Source: Brenneria rubrifaciens (GTDB lineage Bacteria > Pseudomonadota > Gammaproteobacteria > Enterobacterales > Enterobacteriaceae). From it: a stretch of 64,000 nt of DNA. The stretch is taken from NCBI RefSeq assembly GCF_005484945.1, contig NZ_CP034035.1, positions 3,100,001 through 3,164,000 on the forward strand. Reading direction: 5' to 3'. Below the pieces are notes generated by a model that was given only the letters and a program-made list of their open reading frames with translations, searched no databases and was not told the DNA's origin. A program made the translations under genes and the position numbers. Within the stretch, counting starts at the first letter, position 1. Every line of letters begins with the position of its first letter. Positions 55,525 to 64,000 of this stretch are shown here, one piece after another.

Positions 55525-57186
55525 ATGTCTTCCAACCGTCTGCAACAACAGTTCATCCGCCTGTGGCAACACTTTCAAGGGCAAACCACCCACACGACGC
55601 TGCAAGAGTTGGCGGGCGTTTTAAGCTGTTCGCGCCGCCATATCCGTTCTCTGTTGGGCGCGATGCAGCAACAGGGCTGGCTGAGCTGGCAGGCGGAAGC
55701 AGGCAGAAGCAAGCGCTCGCAGCTATCGTTCATCTATACCGGTTTAACGCTGCAACAGCAGCGCGCGGAGGATTTACTGGAGCAAAATCGCATCGAACAG
55801 TTGGTACAACTGATCGGCGACAAAGACGCGGTGCGTCAAATGCTGCTCGCCCACCTCGGCCGCAGCTTCCGGCAGGGTAAACACCTCCTGCGTATTCTTT
55901 ATTATCGTCCGCTGCGTAATTTACTGCCGGGCTCAGCGCTGCGGCGATCGGAAATGCACATTGCTCGGCAGATTTTCAGCGGGTTGACCAACATAAATGA
56001 GGAAAATGGGGAACTGACACCCGATCTGGCGCATCACTGGCAAATGCTGGAACCGCTGCATTGGCGATTCTATCTGCGTCCTTCCATCCGTTTTCATCAT
56101 GGACGGGAGTTGACGATGGACGATGTCATCCTTTCGCTTACCCGGTTGACCAAGATGCCGCTGTTTTCCCATATCGAGAAAGTCACCTCGCCGATGCCGT
56201 TTGTCATCGACGTGCGATTGCGCAGCGCCGATCGCTGGCTGCCGTGGCTACTTGGCAGCGTACCCGCCATGATCCTGCCGCAGGAGTGGCGCACCTTGCC
56301 CGATTTTGCCAGACGTCCCATCGGCACCGGTCCTTACGCCGTCGTAAGCAATAACAACAGCCACATGAAAATTCGCGCATTCGATGACTATTTGGGTTAT
56401 CGGGCGCTGATTGATGAAGTGGACATCTGGGTATTGCCGGACGAACCTGAGGAAATGCGCGTTTCCGTCAAGTTGCAGTCCGACGATTCCCGCCGTGAGC
56501 AGTTGGAAAGCAGAATGGAAGAGGGATGCTATTTCCTGATGTTCGATAGACGTTCGCCGCTGGCAAAACGCCCGGAAATCCGCCGCTGGCTCTGGCAGGT
56601 GTTTAACCCTATTACCTTACTAAGCCACGCAGATGCAACCCATCAGCGTGATTGGTCACCCGCCTATAGCCTGCTTCCCCGCTGGCACCACCACCAGCCG
56701 CACGAACCTCTGCCCATGCCGCCAGGACTTAAGCAAATTACGCTGACCTTTTATCATGAACACCCTGAATATCGGATACTCAGTGAAATCATGCGTACAC
56801 TGCTGGCAAAACAGGGTGTGGCGCTACGCGTCCAAACCGTCAGTTACGAAGACTGGTATCAGGGAAATAGCGAAAGCGACATCTGGTTCAGTAGCGTGAA
56901 TTGCTATTTTCCGATCGAATTTTCGCTGTTCGCCATGTTCTACGAACATCCGCTGATGCAGTACTGCCTGGATGACGATCTGCACCATGACGTACATCTA
57001 TGGCGCAATCACACCCTGCCGATGGCCGAGTGGTGCGATAAGCTGGTCAACAGCGGTCAGCTACATCCCCTGCTGCATCACTGGCTGAAACTTCAAGGGC
57101 AGCGCAGTATGCGAGGCATCAGCATGAATATGCTGGGCTGGTTTGACTTCAAATCCGCCTGGTTTACACCGCCGGAAAACGGATAA
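55525..57186 (+). CDS. sgrR: Transcriptional regulator SgrR
   Basis: Activator of sgrS under sugar-phosphate stress. 553 residues (551 in E. coli). N-terminal winged helix (residues 1-115: [20 protein letters not shown] is the helix-turn-helix), then a periplasmic-binding-protein SBP_bac_5-like domain ([22 protein letters not shown] and [15 protein letters not shown]) used as an intracellular sensor. Divergent from sgrS/sgrT. E. coli setA, which follows sgrS there, is missing. Confidence 0.94.
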   Translation: MSSNRLQQQFIRLWQHFQGQTTHTTLQELAGVLSCSRRHIRSLLGAMQQQGWLSWQAEAGRSKRSQLSFIYTGLTLQQQRAEDLLEQNRIEQLVQLIGDKDAVRQMLLAHLGRSFRQGKHLLRILYYRPLRNLLPGSALRRSEMHIARQIFSGLTNINEENGELTPDLAHHWQMLEPLHWRFYLRPSIRFHHGRELTMDDVILSLTRLTKMPLFSHIEKVTSPMPFVIDVRLRSADRWLPWLLGSVPAMILPQEWRTLPDFARRPIGTGPYAVVSNNNSHMKIRAFDDYLGYRALIDEVDIWVLPDEPEEMRVSVKLQSDDSRREQLESRMEEGCYFLMFDRRSPLAKRPEIRRWLWQVFNPITLLSHADATHQRDWSPAYSLLPRWHHHQPHEPLPMPPGLKQITLTFYHEHPEYRILSEIMRTLLAKQGVALRVQTVSYEDWYQGNSESDIWFSSVNCYFPIEFSLFAMFYEHPLMQYCLDDDLHHDVHLWRNHTLPMAEWCDKLVNSGQLHPLLHHWLKLQGQRSMRGISMNMLGWFDFKSAWFTPPENG

Positions 57187-57224
57187 CCTTCCCCTGCTAC
57201 CCTGAACCCTTTACAATGGGCCGT

Positions 57225-57339
57225 TCTCAACGGGGTGCGGAAAATGTTTTGCCGCAGATTGACACTGGCGCGGCTGATTTTTTGCTGAGAAAACACCCGT
57301 CGAACCTGATCCGGTTAATACCGGCGAAGGGATTTGAGA
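57225..57339 (+). promoter_or_regulatory. TPP (THI-box) riboswitch
   Basis: Conserved elements are in order: P1 arm TCTCAA (57225-57230), GGGGTGC, CTGAGA (57285-57290), GAACCTGATCCGG, GTTAATACCGGCGAAGGGA, and the closing P1 arm TTGAGA (57334-57339). The P3 arm is long. It lies just before thiB and should shut off thiBPQ when thiamine diphosphate is high. Confidence 0.95.
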
Positions 57340-57393
57340 GTGCTTATCGCTGACTCAAAGACCTTTTGCCCCCATGATTCTCAGGAGCGCAAA

Positions 57394-58413
57394 GTGTTAA
57401 ATACATCTTTACTAAAACGTTCAGCCGCCGTGCTGAAGAGAGTCCTGCCTTGTCTGTTACTGCTTTCCTCCGCCGCCTTCGCCAAACCCGCGCTCACCGT
57501 TTATACCTACGATTCTTTTGCTTCGGAATGGGGACCCGGCCCAGTAATCAAAACCGCGTTTGAAAAAGAGTGCGAGTGCGAATTGAATTTTGTGGCGCTC
57601 CAAGACGGCGCCTCGCTGCTGAACCGTCTGCGCATGGAAGGCAAGAACAGCAAGGCGGATATTATTTTAGGGCTGGATAATAACCTGCTGCAAGCCGCGG
57701 AACAGACCGGTTTGTTCACCAAAAGCGATCTGAACACCCGCGCCGTCAAGGTGCCTGGCGGCTGGACGAACACCACGTTTGTGCCCTATGACTACGGCTA
57801 TTTCGCGTTTGTTTACAACAAAGAAAAGCTAAAGAATCCGCCCAAAAGCCTGCATGAACTGATCGACAGCCCGGAGCCGTGGAAAGTGATCTATCAGGAC
57901 CCGCGCACCAGTACGCCTGGCCTGGGGCTGCTGTTATGGATGCAGAAAGTGTATGGCGATCGCGCTCCGCAAGCGTGGCAAAAGCTGGCAAAGAAAACCG
58001 TTACGGTCACCAAAGGCTGGAGCGAAGCCTACGGCCTGTTCCTGAAAGGAGAAGCCGATCTGGTGCTCAGTTACACGACGTCTCCGGCGTATCACCGCAT
58101 TGAAGAGAAAAAAGAAAATTACGCGGCGGCAAACTTCAGTGAAGGACATTACCTGCAAATTGAAGTCGCCGGACAGTTGGCGGCCAGCAAACAGCCGGAA
58201 TTGGCAAAACGATTCATGCAATTCATTCTGAGCCCGGCATTCCAGCAGGCCATTCCCACCACCAACTGGATGTACCCGGTTACCCCGACTGAACTGCCTG
58301 CCGGGTTCGCCACCCTCACCGTGCCGGAGAAAGCATTGCAATACAGTGCGCAACAGGTGGCGGAGCAAAGGAATAACTGGATTCAGGCATGGCAACGCGC
58401 TGTCAGCCGCTGA
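57394..58413 (+). CDS. thiB: Thiamine ABC transporter periplasmic binding protein
   Basis: Captures thiamine, thiamine phosphate and thiamine diphosphate in the periplasm. 339 residues from a GTG at 57394 that follows a CAGGAG site by 6 bases; a longer frame from 57334 begins inside the riboswitch end and is unlikely. Signal peptide LLLLSSAAFA-KP. SBP type 1 fold with LTVYTYDSFASEWGPGP at the mature N-terminus, DIILGLDNNLLQAAE, and YDYGYFAFVYNKEKL. Overlaps thiP by 25 bases. Confidence 0.94.
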   Translation: MLNTSLLKRSAAVLKRVLPCLLLLSSAAFAKPALTVYTYDSFASEWGPGPVIKTAFEKECECELNFVALQDGASLLNRLRMEGKNSKADIILGLDNNLLQAAEQTGLFTKSDLNTRAVKVPGGWTNTTFVPYDYGYFAFVYNKEKLKNPPKSLHELIDSPEPWKVIYQDPRTSTPGLGLLLWMQKVYGDRAPQAWQKLAKKTVTVTKGWSEAYGLFLKGEADLVLSYTTSPAYHRIEEKKENYAAANFSEGHYLQIEVAGQLAASKQPELAKRFMQFILSPAFQQAIPTTNWMYPVTPTELPAGFATLTVPEKALQYSAQQVAEQRNNWIQAWQRAVSR

Positions 58414-59999
58414 CGGCAGGCAGTCTGTGGCCGGGATTGCTGGCCGCCGCACTGTTGATTGCCGTCGCCGCTCTGGCCTGCGGGGCGCTATGGCTACAGG
58501 CGCCCGCGGACCAGTGGCCGGATTTATGGCAGGACAGCTATCTGTGGCATGTGGTTCGTTTCACCTTCTGGCAGGCAGGCTTGTCCGCCCTGCTCTCCAC
58601 CTTACCCGCGATTTTCCTCGCCAGAGCCTTGTACCGCCGTCGTTTCCCCGGCTACCGCTGGCTGTTGCGGCTGTGCGCTATGACGCTGGTTCTGCCGGTG
58701 CTGGTCGCTGTTTTCGGCCTGCTCAGCGTGTACGGCCGCCAGGGTTGGCTGGCGCAGTTTCTCGGCTTTTGGGGCCTGCCCTACCCGTTTTCGCCCTATG
58801 GTCTGCAAGGCATTCTGCTGGCGCATATTTTCTTTAACCTGCCGCTGGCAACCAGACTGTTATTACAATCGCTGGAAAGCATCTCCACGGAACAGCGGCA
58901 GTTGGCCGCCCAATTGGGCATGAGCGGTTGGCAACATTTTCGTCTCGTCGAGTGGCCCGCGCTGCGCAGGCAGATTCCGCCAACGGCGGCGTTGATTTTC
59001 ATGCTTTGCTTTGCCAGTTTCGCCACCGTACTGTCTCTTGGCGGCGGTCCGCAAGCCACAACCATTGAGCTGGCCATCTATCAAGCGCTGAGTTTTGATT
59101 ACGATCCCTCACGCGCGGCTCTGCTGGCGTTGATCCAGATGAGTTGCTGTCTTGGGCTGGTGCTGCTAAGCCAGCGGCTGGGACGTATTTTGCCAATCGG
59201 CAGTACACAGCAGTTGGTATGGCGTAACCCGCAGGACAGTCTGTTTAGCCAGCTTTGCGACGGCTTGCTAATTGGCGCGCTATTGCTTTTGGTGGTCCCG
59301 CCCTTGCTGGCGGTGATCGTCGACGGCGTTAACCTTTCACTGATCTCGGTGCTGCAACAGCCCGTTTTATGGCAAACAGTGTTGACCTCGCTGCGTATTG
59401 CGCTGAGCGCGGGTTTGCTGTGTATCCTCCTGACCATGATGCTGCTCTGGAGTAGCCGGGAGCTGAGGCTGCGTCAGCAGCCGTTGTACAGTCAGTTAAT
59501 GAATCTGAGCGGCATGCTGATCCTCGCCATGCCTGGTATTGTGCTGGCGACCGGCTTTTTCCTGTTACTCAACAATACGGTGGGATTGCCGCAATCCCCT
59601 TATGCATTGGTCGTGATGACCAATGCGCTGATGGCGATCCCCTATGCGCTCAAAGTGCTGGAAAACCCCATGTACGACGTGGCCGAACGCTATAACCAAC
59701 TGTGTTCATCACTGGATATCCGATGCTGGAATCGGTTGAAAATCATTGAATTAAAAGCATTGAAACAACCGCTGACACAGGCGCTGGCCTTCGCCAGCGT
59801 GTTGTCGATTGGCGATTTTGGCGTCATCGCCTTGTTCGGCAGCGAGCAGTTCCGCACCTTGCCTTTTTATCTTTATCAGCAGATTGGTTCCTATCGCAGC
59901 GCCGATGGTGCCGTGACCGCACTGTTATTGATGCTTATCTGCTTTACGCTGTTCACCCTGATTGAAAAACTGGCGGGCCGTCATGATCTCTCTCGATAA
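58389..59999 (+). CDS. thiP: Thiamine ABC transporter permease
   Basis: Inner-membrane permease with two fused BPD_transp domains. 536 residues, E. coli length, about twelve membrane helices. The EAA loops ([20 protein letters not shown] near 175 and [19 protein letters not shown] near 445) contact ThiQ. Overlaps thiB and thiQ. Confidence 0.95.
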   Translation: MATRCQPLTAGSLWPGLLAAALLIAVAALACGALWLQAPADQWPDLWQDSYLWHVVRFTFWQAGLSALLSTLPAIFLARALYRRRFPGYRWLLRLCAMTLVLPVLVAVFGLLSVYGRQGWLAQFLGFWGLPYPFSPYGLQGILLAHIFFNLPLATRLLLQSLESISTEQRQLAAQLGMSGWQHFRLVEWPALRRQIPPTAALIFMLCFASFATVLSLGGGPQATTIELAIYQALSFDYDPSRAALLALIQMSCCLGLVLLSQRLGRILPIGSTQQLVWRNPQDSLFSQLCDGLLIGALLLLVVPPLLAVIVDGVNLSLISVLQQPVLWQTVLTSLRIALSAGLLCILLTMMLLWSSRELRLRQQPLYSQLMNLSGMLILAMPGIVLATGFFLLLNNTVGLPQSPYALVVMTNALMAIPYALKVLENPMYDVAERYNQLCSSLDIRCWNRLKIIELKALKQPLTQALAFASVLSIGDFGVIALFGSEQFRTLPFYLYQQIGSYRSADGAVTALLLMLICFTLFTLIEKLAGRHDLSR

Positions 60000-60681
60000 G
60001 CTGACATACCTCTATCAGCACTTTCCAATGCGCTTTGATTTGCAGGTTCAATCCGGCGAGCGCGTTGCGATTCTTGGTCCCAGCGGGGCGGGGAAAAGTA
60101 CGCTGCTGAATTTGATCGCCGGCTTTCTGATGGCGAACAGCGGGACATTGCGTTTGAATGGCGAGGATCATCGGCATACGCCGCCCGCCAAACGGCCTGT
60201 CTCGATCCTGTTCCAGGAAAATAATCTGTTCCCCCACCTGACAATCGAACAGAATATCGCGCTGGGCCTGAACCCCGGTCTGCATCTGAATGGCGCACAG
60301 CGCGAAACGCTGCGTCACATTGCCGGCAAAGTGGGATTAACGGCACTGCTCGGCCGTCTGCCCGCACAGGTGTCGGGAGGACAGCGCCAGCGCGCCGCGC
60401 TGGGGCGTTGTCTGGTGCGCCAGCGTCCCATTCTGCTGCTGGATGAACCGTTTTCCGCGCTCGATCCGGCGTTACGTCTGGAAATGCTGGAACTGCTCGA
60501 CGAGATCTGCCTGGAGCGCCAGCTCACGCTGCTGATGGTATCCCATAATCTGGATGATGCGGTCCGCATGGCGAAACGCACGGTACTTATTGTTGATGGC
60601 CGGATTGACTATGATGGAGCAACACGGGCCTTGCAGGACGGAACCGCCGACGCTGCGCGGATTCTGGGGATTGCGCCCTGA
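59983..60681 (+). CDS. thiQ: Thiamine ABC transporter ATP-binding protein
   Basis: ATPase of ThiBPQ. 232 residues from the ATG at 59983, E. coli length; it overlaps the thiP end by 17 bases. Walker [13 protein letters not shown] near residue 32, Q-loop [11 protein letters not shown], signature [13 protein letters not shown] near 128, Walker [15 protein letters not shown] near 150, H-loop VSHNLDDA. Confidence 0.95.
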   Translation: MISLDKLTYLYQHFPMRFDLQVQSGERVAILGPSGAGKSTLLNLIAGFLMANSGTLRLNGEDHRHTPPAKRPVSILFQENNLFPHLTIEQNIALGLNPGLHLNGAQRETLRHIAGKVGLTALLGRLPAQVSGGQRQRAALGRCLVRQRPILLLDEPFSALDPALRLEMLELLDEICLERQLTLLMVSHNLDDAVRMAKRTVLIVDGRIDYDGATRALQDGTADAARILGIAP

Positions 60682-60818
60682 AGTGGTTTTCGCTTTCCCG
60701 GTAGAAATGTGATCTCACACGAATTTTGATTTTTTATTCCTTGCAGGTCTTGTGTCCTTTTCACCAACTGTGCTTATTTATATGAATCGGTTAGTTAATC
60801 GTTAGCAACAGGATTCCC

Positions 60819-60920
60819 GTGACGCACAACTCCCCCCTTTCAGCACGAGTAAGCACCGCGCATGTTGACGCGGTCGTCGTCGTGCGCGTGGTCGTCGTCG
60901 TCGTCGGCAGCGCGCCGTAA
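60819..60920 (+). CDS. ivbL: ilvBN operon leader peptide IvbL
   Basis: 33-residue leader from a GTG start, ending AVVVVRVVVVVVGSAP. E. coli IvbL ends AVVVVRVVVVVGNAP, so the match is clear, with one extra valine here. Ten valine codons, mostly GTC, make the ribosome stall when valyl-tRNA is low. E. coli uses ATG; the only in-frame candidate at the right length here is GTG. Confidence 0.92.
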   Translation: MTHNSPLSARVSTAHVDAVVVVRVVVVVVGSAP

Positions 60921-60948
60921 CGGGTTCCGAATCAAACCAAAGATTCCC

Positions 60949-60985
60949 AAACCCCGCCGGCGCCAGCCGAGCGGGGTTTCTTGTT
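60949..60985 (+). terminator. ilvBN attenuator terminator
   Basis: AAACCCCGC ... GCGGGGTTT, 9-bp perfect stem with a 13-base loop, followed by a T-rich stretch (CTTGTTT). It lies 28 bases after ivbL and before ilvB. Confidence 0.85.
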
Positions 60986-61036
60986 TCCTACCCTCCCCGC
61001 TCTGAAAACGCACCGGCCTTGATGAAGGATATAACT

Positions 61037-62701
61037 ATGCGTTACACAGGCGCCCAGTTGATCGTCCGGCTACTCGAACAGCAGGGCATCACAACAGTGA
61101 CGGGCATTCCCGGTGGAGCGGCCCTGCCGTTATACGATGCGCTCAGCCAGAGCAACACTCTCCGGCACGTACTGGCGCGTCACGAGCAAGGCGCGGGATT
61201 TATGGCTCAGGGCATGGCGAGAACCAACGGCCGCGCCGCCGTCTGTATGGCGTCAAGCGGCCCGGGCGCCACCAACCTGCTGACCGCCATTGCCGATGCC
61301 AAACTCGACTCCATTCCGCTGGTCTGCATTACCGGTCAGGTGCCTGCCAGTATGATCGGCACGGACGCCTTTCAAGAAGTCGACACCTATGGCATTTCCA
61401 TCCCGGTTACCAAGCACAACTATCTGGTACGGGATATCAAAGCGTTAACGCGCGTCATCCCGGAAGCCTTTCGCATCGCACAATCTGGCCGCCCCGGTCC
61501 GGTGTGGATCGACATTCCCAAAGATGTACAAACCGCTGAAATCGAGCTGGATACACTGCCGCCGTTAAACCGGAACGACAGGCCGCCGGCTATCGACGCG
61601 CAGAAAATCGCGCTGGCGTCCGCCATGATTAATGCGGCGCAGCGCCCGGTTCTCTATCTGGGAGGCGGTATTATCAACGCCTCGGCGCACGAACAGGCCG
61701 TTCAACTGGCGGAACGTTCAAACCTGCCCACCACCATGACGCTGATGGCGCTAGGGGCCATGCCGATGGATCATCCGCTGTCGCTTGGCATGTTAGGCAT
61801 GCACGCCGCACGCTCAACCAATCTGATTTTGCAGCAGGCAGATTTGTTAATTGTGCTGGGTGCGCGCTTTGACGACCGGGCGATAGGCAAAGCGGAGCGG
61901 TTCTGCCCGCAGGCCAGCGTCATTCATATTGATATCGATCCGGCTGAGCTGGGCAAGATCCGCCAGCCTCATGTCGCCCTAAACGCCGATGTCGCACAAG
62001 CGCTGGATCAGTTGCTGCCGCTGATCCACTTCCAGCGCCGCGATGTATGGCGTAAAACGGTCAGCGACTTTCAGCATGCGTTCCCGTTCAATATGCCGGA
62101 CGCTGACGATCCGCTGAGTCATTATGGGCTGATCCGGGCGGTATCACAGGCGCTGACGGATGATGCCATCATTGCCACCGATGTCGGGCAGCACCAGATG
62201 TGGGTCGCCCAGTCCTATCCGCTGCGCCGACCGCGACAGTGGCTGACCTCCGGCGGGCTGGGCACGATGGGTTTCGGCTTGCCTGCCGCGATAGGCGCCG
62301 CATTAGCCGAACCTGAACGCACCGTAGTGTGTTTTTCCGGTGACGGCAGCCTGATGATGAACATTCAGGAAATGGCGACCGCTGCGGAAGAGGGGCTGAA
62401 CGTTAAAATTATCCTGATGAATAACCAGTCGCTGGGTTTGGTTCATCAGCAACAGGATCTGTTCTTCCAGAAACGCATTTTTGCCGCAGACTATCGGTAC
62501 AGAACCCATTTCCTGGCCATTGCCGCCGGTTTCGGCTTCGCCACCTGCGATCTGAACGCGGCGGACGACCCGCGAACGGCGCTGGCGGAAGCGCTGAATC
62601 GCCCCGGCCCCACGCTGATCCACGTCTCGATAGATGCGAATGAAAAAGTGTATCCCATGGTGCCGCCGGGCGCTGCCAATATCGATATGATCGGAGATTA
62701 A
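61037..62701 (+). CDS. ilvB: Acetolactate synthase I large subunit IlvB
   Basis: ThDP/FAD acetohydroxyacid synthase for branched-chain amino acids, valine sensitive through IlvN. 554 residues from the ATG at 61037, which follows an AAGGAT site by 6 bases; a TTG or ATG up to six codons earlier is possible. Catalytic Glu in [16 protein letters not shown] near 46, [15 protein letters not shown] near 435 followed by [13 protein letters not shown]. The N-terminus is shorter than E. coli IlvB (562). Confidence 0.95.
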   Translation: MRYTGAQLIVRLLEQQGITTVTGIPGGAALPLYDALSQSNTLRHVLARHEQGAGFMAQGMARTNGRAAVCMASSGPGATNLLTAIADAKLDSIPLVCITGQVPASMIGTDAFQEVDTYGISIPVTKHNYLVRDIKALTRVIPEAFRIAQSGRPGPVWIDIPKDVQTAEIELDTLPPLNRNDRPPAIDAQKIALASAMINAAQRPVLYLGGGIINASAHEQAVQLAERSNLPTTMTLMALGAMPMDHPLSLGMLGMHAARSTNLILQQADLLIVLGARFDDRAIGKAERFCPQASVIHIDIDPAELGKIRQPHVALNADVAQALDQLLPLIHFQRRDVWRKTVSDFQHAFPFNMPDADDPLSHYGLIRAVSQALTDDAIIATDVGQHQMWVAQSYPLRRPRQWLTSGGLGTMGFGLPAAIGAALAEPERTVVCFSGDGSLMMNIQEMATAAEEGLNVKIILMNNQSLGLVHQQQDLFFQKRIFAADYRYRTHFLAIAAGFGFATCDLNAADDPRTALAEALNRPGPTLIHVSIDANEKVYPMVPPGAANIDMIGD

Positions 62702-62705
62702 GACC

Positions 62706-62999
62706 ATGCCACATCAATCCCCCCCAAAACAGGTGACGCTGGAACTCTCGGTGCGCAACCATCCCGGCGTAATGTCGCACGTTTGCGGCTTGTTTGCCCG
62801 CCGGGCCTTCAACGTGGAAGGGATTCTTTGTATGCCGCTGGCCGGCGGCGGCGAAAGCCGCATCTGGCTTTTGGTGCAGGACGATCGGCGATTGCCGCAG
62901 ATGATCAGCCAGGTCGAAAAACTGGAGGATGTGATTCAGGTACAGCGCCACGGCGATGAAAAGCGTATCTTTGATCAAGTGGCGGAGTTTTATCGCTGA
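62706..62999 (+). CDS. ilvN: Acetolactate synthase I small subunit IlvN
   Basis: Single-ACT-domain regulatory subunit of AHAS I; binds valine. 97 residues (96 in E. coli). The ACT core reads [20 protein letters not shown] and [20 protein letters not shown]. Four bases after ilvB. A hairpin at 63040-63063 follows. Confidence 0.95.
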   Translation: MPHQSPPKQVTLELSVRNHPGVMSHVCGLFARRAFNVEGILCMPLAGGGESRIWLLVQDDRRLPQMISQVEKLEDVIQVQRHGDEKRIFDQVAEFYR

Positions 63000-63039
63000 T
63001 AAGCGGCCGCCACCGATGATACCTGTCTAAAACCGGCCG

Positions 63040-63063
63040 TCACGGGACGTCAGCGCCCCGTGA
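63040..63063. terminator. Hairpin between ilvN and the LamG gene
   Basis: TCACGGG, 10-base loop, CCCGTGA, between two convergent genes. The T run is weak on both strands. Confidence 0.45.
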
Positions 63064-63087
63064 TCTGGCCTTGTTGGAACATGCAGG

Positions 63088-64000
63088 CTAGCCGCTTCCC
63101 TCGCTCAACACGGCAATCTCGTCATGGTCAAGCGCGCCATGCCAAAGTTTAAAATAGTCATAACGTCCTGCGGTGTAGGGGTCAGCCGCATATTGCGACC
63201 GCCCGAGATAGGTGTCGTTTTCTGGCCCCAGATGATGGGGCGCCAGCGTAAACCGATCATTGCGACCCACTGCCACACCGTCCAGATAGAGCGTGCAAAC
63301 CGTGCCGGACAGCGTAACAGCAAGATGCACCCACCGTCCCAACGGCATCGCCACATCCGATACCACCCGCTGGGTGTTATAGCTATGAACCGTACTGATA
63401 CCGAACTCGGGTTTGCCATCTTCACCTTCCAGCGTTAGCATCATCCAACGGCGAGGACCGGAGCCCGCGTCAAACACTCGCGCCCATTTTCTTTGCTCAT
63501 CGGCGTAAAATCGCGTTTCAAGCGTAAAGTCGGCAAGCATCGCAAACAATCCTTTTGGCAGATTGATGTAACCGTCAACGCCATCAAGTACAACGGCGCT
63601 GCCGCTCACGCCGCTTCCCCATCCGGCCCCGCCATTCAGTTCGCCATTCCCCTGGTTTGCCATACCGCTCACCGCAACCCGACCGGCAGCATCGTCAAAA
63701 TCAAGCTGGAAGATTGTCTTCGCTTTTATGCCGACGCCGACTACCTCTGAAGCGGCGCTTTCCACACCATCAACGATGGCGGTCACCGCGTAAAAGTATT
63801 CAGAAGCGCCGGCGATAGCCGTATCTTCATAGGTCAACAGGTCTGCGATATCGTCAGCTACTGTTACGAAATCACCCTTAGCCGCCGTGGAACGCTTAAC
63901 CTGATAGCGTTGCGCATTGACGACGCCCCACCACGACAACACCACGCTATCGCCGCGCAAGTATCCCCTCAGACCGGAAGGCGAAGCGGAAAGCGCCTGG
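63088..64000 (-). CDS. C-terminal part of a secreted protein with FN3 and LamG-like domains
   Basis: The gene enters from the right edge (5' end missing) and stops at 63088; about 304 codons are visible. Residues nearest the edge form a fibronectin III-like domain (SVVLSWWGVVNAQRYQVKRS ... EYFYAVTAIVDGVESAAS). Next comes a concanavalin/LamG jelly-roll of about 190 residues: LDFDDAAGR, AVVLDGVDGYINLPKG, RWVHLAVTLSGTVCTLYLDG and DYFKLWHGALDHDEIA. These modules usually sit at the C-terminus of secreted glycoside hydrolases or polysaccharide lyases and bind carbohydrate. No catalytic domain is in view, so the enzyme class is unknown. Confidence 0.75.
   Translation of the reverse strand, partial: QALSASPSGLRGYLRGDSVVLSWWGVVNAQRYQVKRSTAAKGDFVTVADDIADLLTYEDTAIAGASEYFYAVTAIVDGVESAASEVVGVGIKAKTIFQLDFDDAAGRVAVSGMANQGNGELNGGAGWGSGVSGSAVVLDGVDGYINLPKGLFAMLADFTLETRFYADEQRKWARVFDAGSGPRRWMMLTLEGEDGKPEFGISTVHSYNTQRVVSDVAMPLGRWVHLAVTLSGTVCTLYLDGVAVGRNDRFTLAPHHLGPENDTYLGRSQYAADPYTAGRYDYFKLWHGALDHDEIAVLSEGSG

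Overview
This window is chromosomal DNA from a gamma-proteobacterium of the order Enterobacterales. The core gene order matches the E. coli 0-3 minute region almost gene for gene: aroP, ampE/ampD, nadC, ppdD-hofBC, guaC, coaE-zapD-yacG, mutT, secA-secM, the lpxC-to-mraZ division and cell-wall cluster, cra, ilvIH, leuLABCD, sgrRST, thiBPQ. Features that fit a plant-associated member of the Pectobacteriaceae (Brenneria/Pectobacterium-like; the species cannot be fixed from the window) are a DUF721/DciA gene beside secM, a candidate type III effector behind an Hrp-box-like promoter, and a secreted LamG-type protein.

Region by region. 1-594 holds no supported gene. 595-9202 carries amino-acid uptake (aroP), peptidoglycan-recycling signalling (ampD, ampE), a Tsx nucleoside channel inserted between ampD and nadC, NAD synthesis (nadC) and a type IV pilin/type II secretion-like set (ppdD, hofB, hofC). 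9229-12609 has guaC, coaE, zapD, yacG and mutT. 12681-34423 is the secA-secM-dciA block followed by the minus-strand dcw cluster (mraZ to lpxC), with a recognisable Pmra promoter and MraZ operator. 35314-39327 has alaE, cra and ilvIH. 39897-44758 is the attenuated leuLABCD operon; leuO is absent from its usual place.

44807-55126 is accessory DNA between leuD and the sgrRST locus. It contains a complete aerobactin locus (shiF-like exporter, iucABCD, iutA) with a Fur box. Converging on it is an unrecognised 235-residue protein whose first residues look like an N-myristoylation/palmitoylation signal of plant-pathogen type III effectors and whose promoter resembles an Hrp box. 55197-60681 has the dual-function RNA SgrS with its peptide SgrT, the regulator SgrR, and thiBPQ behind a TPP riboswitch. 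60819-62999 is the attenuated ivbL-ilvBN operon, so both acetohydroxyacid synthases (ilvIH and ilvBN) are in the window, each near a leader-peptide attenuator. The right edge cuts a minus-strand gene for a fibronectin III/LamG secreted protein.

The most interesting items are the putative Hrp-regulated acylated effector (54419-55184), the divergent SecM arrest motif, the GTG-started longer SgrT, and a possible 46-codon gene where leuO is expected. All functional names rest on recognising protein and RNA families from memory; no database search was run.
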